From Microbacterium luteolum (GTDB lineage: Bacteria; Actinomycetota; Actinomycetes; Actinomycetales; Microbacteriaceae): DNA of 64,000 nucleotides. Location of the stretch: positions 310,001 through 374,000 of the forward strand of contig NZ_BAAAUN010000001.1 in assembly GCF_039533965.1 (NCBI RefSeq), read 5' to 3'. Below are positions 62,594-64,000 of this stretch, piece after piece (position 1 is the first letter of the stretch; each line of letters begins with the position of its first letter). The translations under genes and the position numbers were made by a program. The notes beneath the pieces were generated by a model. It was not told the DNA's origin. It was given only the letters and a program-made list of their open reading frames with translations, and did not search any database.

Positions 62594-63811
62594 TCAGCGG
62601 ACGGTCGCGAGAGCTGCCTCGTAGACGCCGAGGAGCGCGGCGCGATGCGTCGTCTGCGCGATCTGCTCGCGATGCGCGGCGGCGGCGGCGCTCAGCCGAG
62701 CGACCTGCGCGGGATCGTCGCGCAGGCGCGCCAGGACGGTGGCGAGGCCGGCGGCATCCGGGGTCGGGGTGACGATCCCGCCGCCGGACGGCAGCGTCTC
62801 GGCCAGATCGGGGTCCGTGACGACCACGGGGAGGCCGGAGGCGATCGCCTCGAGCAGCACCATGGGCTGATTGTCGAAGTCGAGCGAGCTCGAGACCAGC
62901 ACATGCGCCCGATGCATCGCCGCGAGGACTTCGGACTGCGGCACCGGTCCGTGGACCTCGACGCGGCCGTCGGCGATCTGGGCTGCGTGTCGCGATACCG
63001 CGCCTCGGGAGACCCCGTCGCCGTACAGGTGCGCGACGATGCCCGGCACCTGGCCGACGGCGTCGAGGAAGACCTCCGGACGCTTCTCGGGTGACAGCCG
63101 CCCGCACCACATCACCTGCAGGGGCTCACCGGGTCGGATCACGCGCGCTTCGGCATTGCCGATGTCATCCAGGACCGACTGCTCGAGGCCGTTCGACAGC
63201 ACGGTGATCGGGGTGTCCACGCCCTGGGCGAGGAGCTTCTCGGCGAAGTGGGCGGAGGGCACGATCACCTGGTCGGCATGGTTCGCCTGACTGACCATGA
63301 GCCGCCACATCCGCCGGGCCGTCCGCGTGCGGGTGTACGGAGCCGAGGAGTCGACGCGGGCGCGGTCGTGGCTCATCCGCCGCCGGTGCATCCCGGCGAG
63401 CAGCGCCGTGGTCACGCTCGGCAGCGGGAGGACCGAGCGCGTGTAGACGTCGATCCGGCCGTGCATGGTCTGCACGATCGGGATGCCGAGCGCCCTCGCT
63501 GCCTCGAACCCCGCGAGGGCGGCGAACATCTCGGTGTGCACGTGCACGACGTCGACCTCGCGGCTTCGGAGCTCATCCCGCAGGCACGCCGCTGCGGCCG
63601 ACGGCGTCCAGGTGAACGGGTAGCCGTCCGGTGCGAAGCCCCGGGCAGTGGGAAGCCGGACGACCGCGGGGTCGGTGCTCGGCTCGGCGAGCGGGGCGAA
63701 GACCAGCACGTCGTGTCCGTCGCGCTCCAGCTCCTCCTTGTGCGCCTTGATCACCGTCTGCACGCCGCCGAGCGTGGGCAGGTAGTAGTCGGTCACCATG
63801 GCGATGCGCAC
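62594..63811 (-). CDS. GT4-type glycosyltransferase
   Basis: A 405-residue GT-B glycosyltransferase. The N-terminal YYLPTLGGVQTVIKAHKEEL, HVHTEMF, and the C-terminal EALASG-like LLEAIASGLPVV are the GT4 (PimB/MgtA-like) pattern. It may act on phosphatidylinositol or diacylglycerol glycolipids. The start is GTG at 63811, leaderless. It is convergent with parE (5 bp apart). Confidence 0.88.
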   Translation of the reverse strand: MRIAMVTDYYLPTLGGVQTVIKAHKEELERDGHDVLVFAPLAEPSTDPAVVRLPTARGFAPDGYPFTWTPSAAAACLRDELRSREVDVVHVHTEMFAALAGFEAARALGIPIVQTMHGRIDVYTRSVLPLPSVTTALLAGMHRRRMSHDRARVDSSAPYTRTRTARRMWRLMVSQANHADQVIVPSAHFAEKLLAQGVDTPITVLSNGLEQSVLDDIGNAEARVIRPGEPLQVMWCGRLSPEKRPEVFLDAVGQVPGIVAHLYGDGVSRGAVSRHAAQIADGRVEVHGPVPQSEVLAAMHRAHVLVSSSLDFDNQPMVLLEAIASGLPVVVTDPDLAETLPSGGGIVTPTPDAAGLATVLARLRDDPAQVARLSAAAAAHREQIAQTTHRAALLGVYEAALATVR

Positions 63812-63817
63812 CCCCTC

Positions 63818-63823
63818 AGACTA
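63818..63823 (-). promoter_or_regulatory. -10 hexamer TAGTCT, leaderless glycosyltransferase start
   Basis: TAGTCT on the minus strand, 6 nt before the GTG at 63811. Confidence 0.5.
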
Positions 63824-63830
63824 GGGCCGC

Positions 63831-63836
63831 TATGGT
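63831..63836 (+). promoter_or_regulatory. -10 hexamer TATGGT, leaderless epimerase start
   Basis: TATGGT is 7 nt before the ATG at 63844. It lies only 7 bp from the divergent TAGTCT. Confidence 0.5.
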
Positions 63837-63843
63837 GAAGAGC

Positions 63844-64000
63844 ATGTCCGGAGCCCGTGTGCTGGTGACGGGGGCGAGCGGGTTCCTCGGCGGTCACGTC
63901 GTGCGTGATCTGCGCTCTCACGGGTTCGAGGTCTTCGCCGCCGGGCGCAATGCTGCCGCCCTCGCCGCCGTCGCCGACGGAGAGCACCGCATCATCGGCG
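63844..64000 (+). CDS. NAD-dependent epimerase/dehydratase (5' part only)
   Basis: Only the first 52 codons fall in the window. ARVLVTGASGFLGGHVVRDL carries the Gly-x2-Gly-x2-Gly NAD(P) motif of extended SDRs. It is divergent from the GT4 gene, with 32 bp between starts, and could act in the same glycolipid or sterol-like pathway. Confidence 0.75.
   Translation, partial: MSGARVLVTGASGFLGGHVVRDLRSHGFEVFAAGRNAAALAAVADGEHRIIG

Overview
The window is chromosomal DNA from a high-GC actinobacterium, most likely Microbacterium or a close relative in Microbacteriaceae. The evidence is the gene set (FasR-type regulator with fabD-fabH-acpP-fabF, homodimeric pyruvate dehydrogenase aceE, GT4-type glycogen synthase with glgC, glnA2-glnE, polyphosphate glucokinase, sigA near a topoisomerase IV B subunit, DUF3145, DUF4191) and the promoter style: many genes have a TANNNT -10 hexamer only 6-8 nt before a start codon, so their mRNAs should be leaderless. 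No phage, transposase, integrase or CRISPR array is visible. Most of the region is housekeeping core with a few accessory insertions.

Layout. 1-5.5 kb: hydrolase, serB, glgC divergent from glgA, an orphan ABC ATPase, ribosomal protein bL31 type B, a small membrane protein. 5.5-10.5 kb: a GmrSD-like DUF262/DUF1524 protein overlapping a downstream hydrolase, a 2OG-Fe(II)-oxygenase-like protein, DUF3145. 10.6-12.8 kb: divergent MocR regulator/YczE membrane protein pair with a palindrome between them. 12.8-20.5 kb: aceE-fasR-fabD-fabH-acpP-fabF on the minus strand, which makes acetyl-CoA and feeds it into fatty acid synthesis. 20.6-22.2 kb: an ECF41 sigma factor cassette (carboxymuconolactone-decarboxylase-like gene plus sigma) with its own recognisable target promoter. 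22.28 kb: tRNA-Val(TAC), then an MMPL exporter with unusual codon use and an arsR-SRPBCC-SnoaL operon. 26-31.6 kb: epimerase, L-lactate dehydrogenase, SDR/XRE divergent pair, aldo/keto reductase, YchJ-like, coiled-coil zinc-ribbon protein. 31.6-36 kb: family A polymerase-like protein, RNase P RNA, polyphosphate glucokinase, glnA2 and glnE. 39-43.7 kb: lipid kinase-like protein, AI-2E family transporter, flavin/PNPOx-like protein, lipoprotein and XRE regulator. 44-46.1 kb: glnA, preceded by a textbook four-site GlnR box, and an RDD protein. 46.1-50.2 kb: rimB/rimK divergent pair, DUF4191, and a single-pass membrane protein that may be a pseudokinase. 50.2-55 kb: E2 and E3 of the 2-oxoacid dehydrogenase complex, then pepA. 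55-64 kb: PAC2 protein, sigA, a CofE-like ligase, two overlapping alanine racemase-like genes, a small zinc-ribbon protein, parE, a glycosyltransferase and the start of an epimerase.

The most interesting find is the alanine-racemase pair at 58.2-60.0 kb. The first protein keeps the C-terminal catalytic tyrosine region but has lost most of the barrel and the PLP lysine. The second keeps the barrel and lysine but has lost the tyrosine segment. The losses are complementary and the genes overlap by ATGA, which suggests an obligate heteromeric (split) PLP enzyme. Other useful findings are the GlnR box, the ECF41 promoter, the YczR operator candidate, a dispersed repeat inside the RNase P RNA, a possible orphan structured RNA at 43.95-44.12 kb, and a single-chain GmrSD-like candidate defence gene coupled to a hydrolase.
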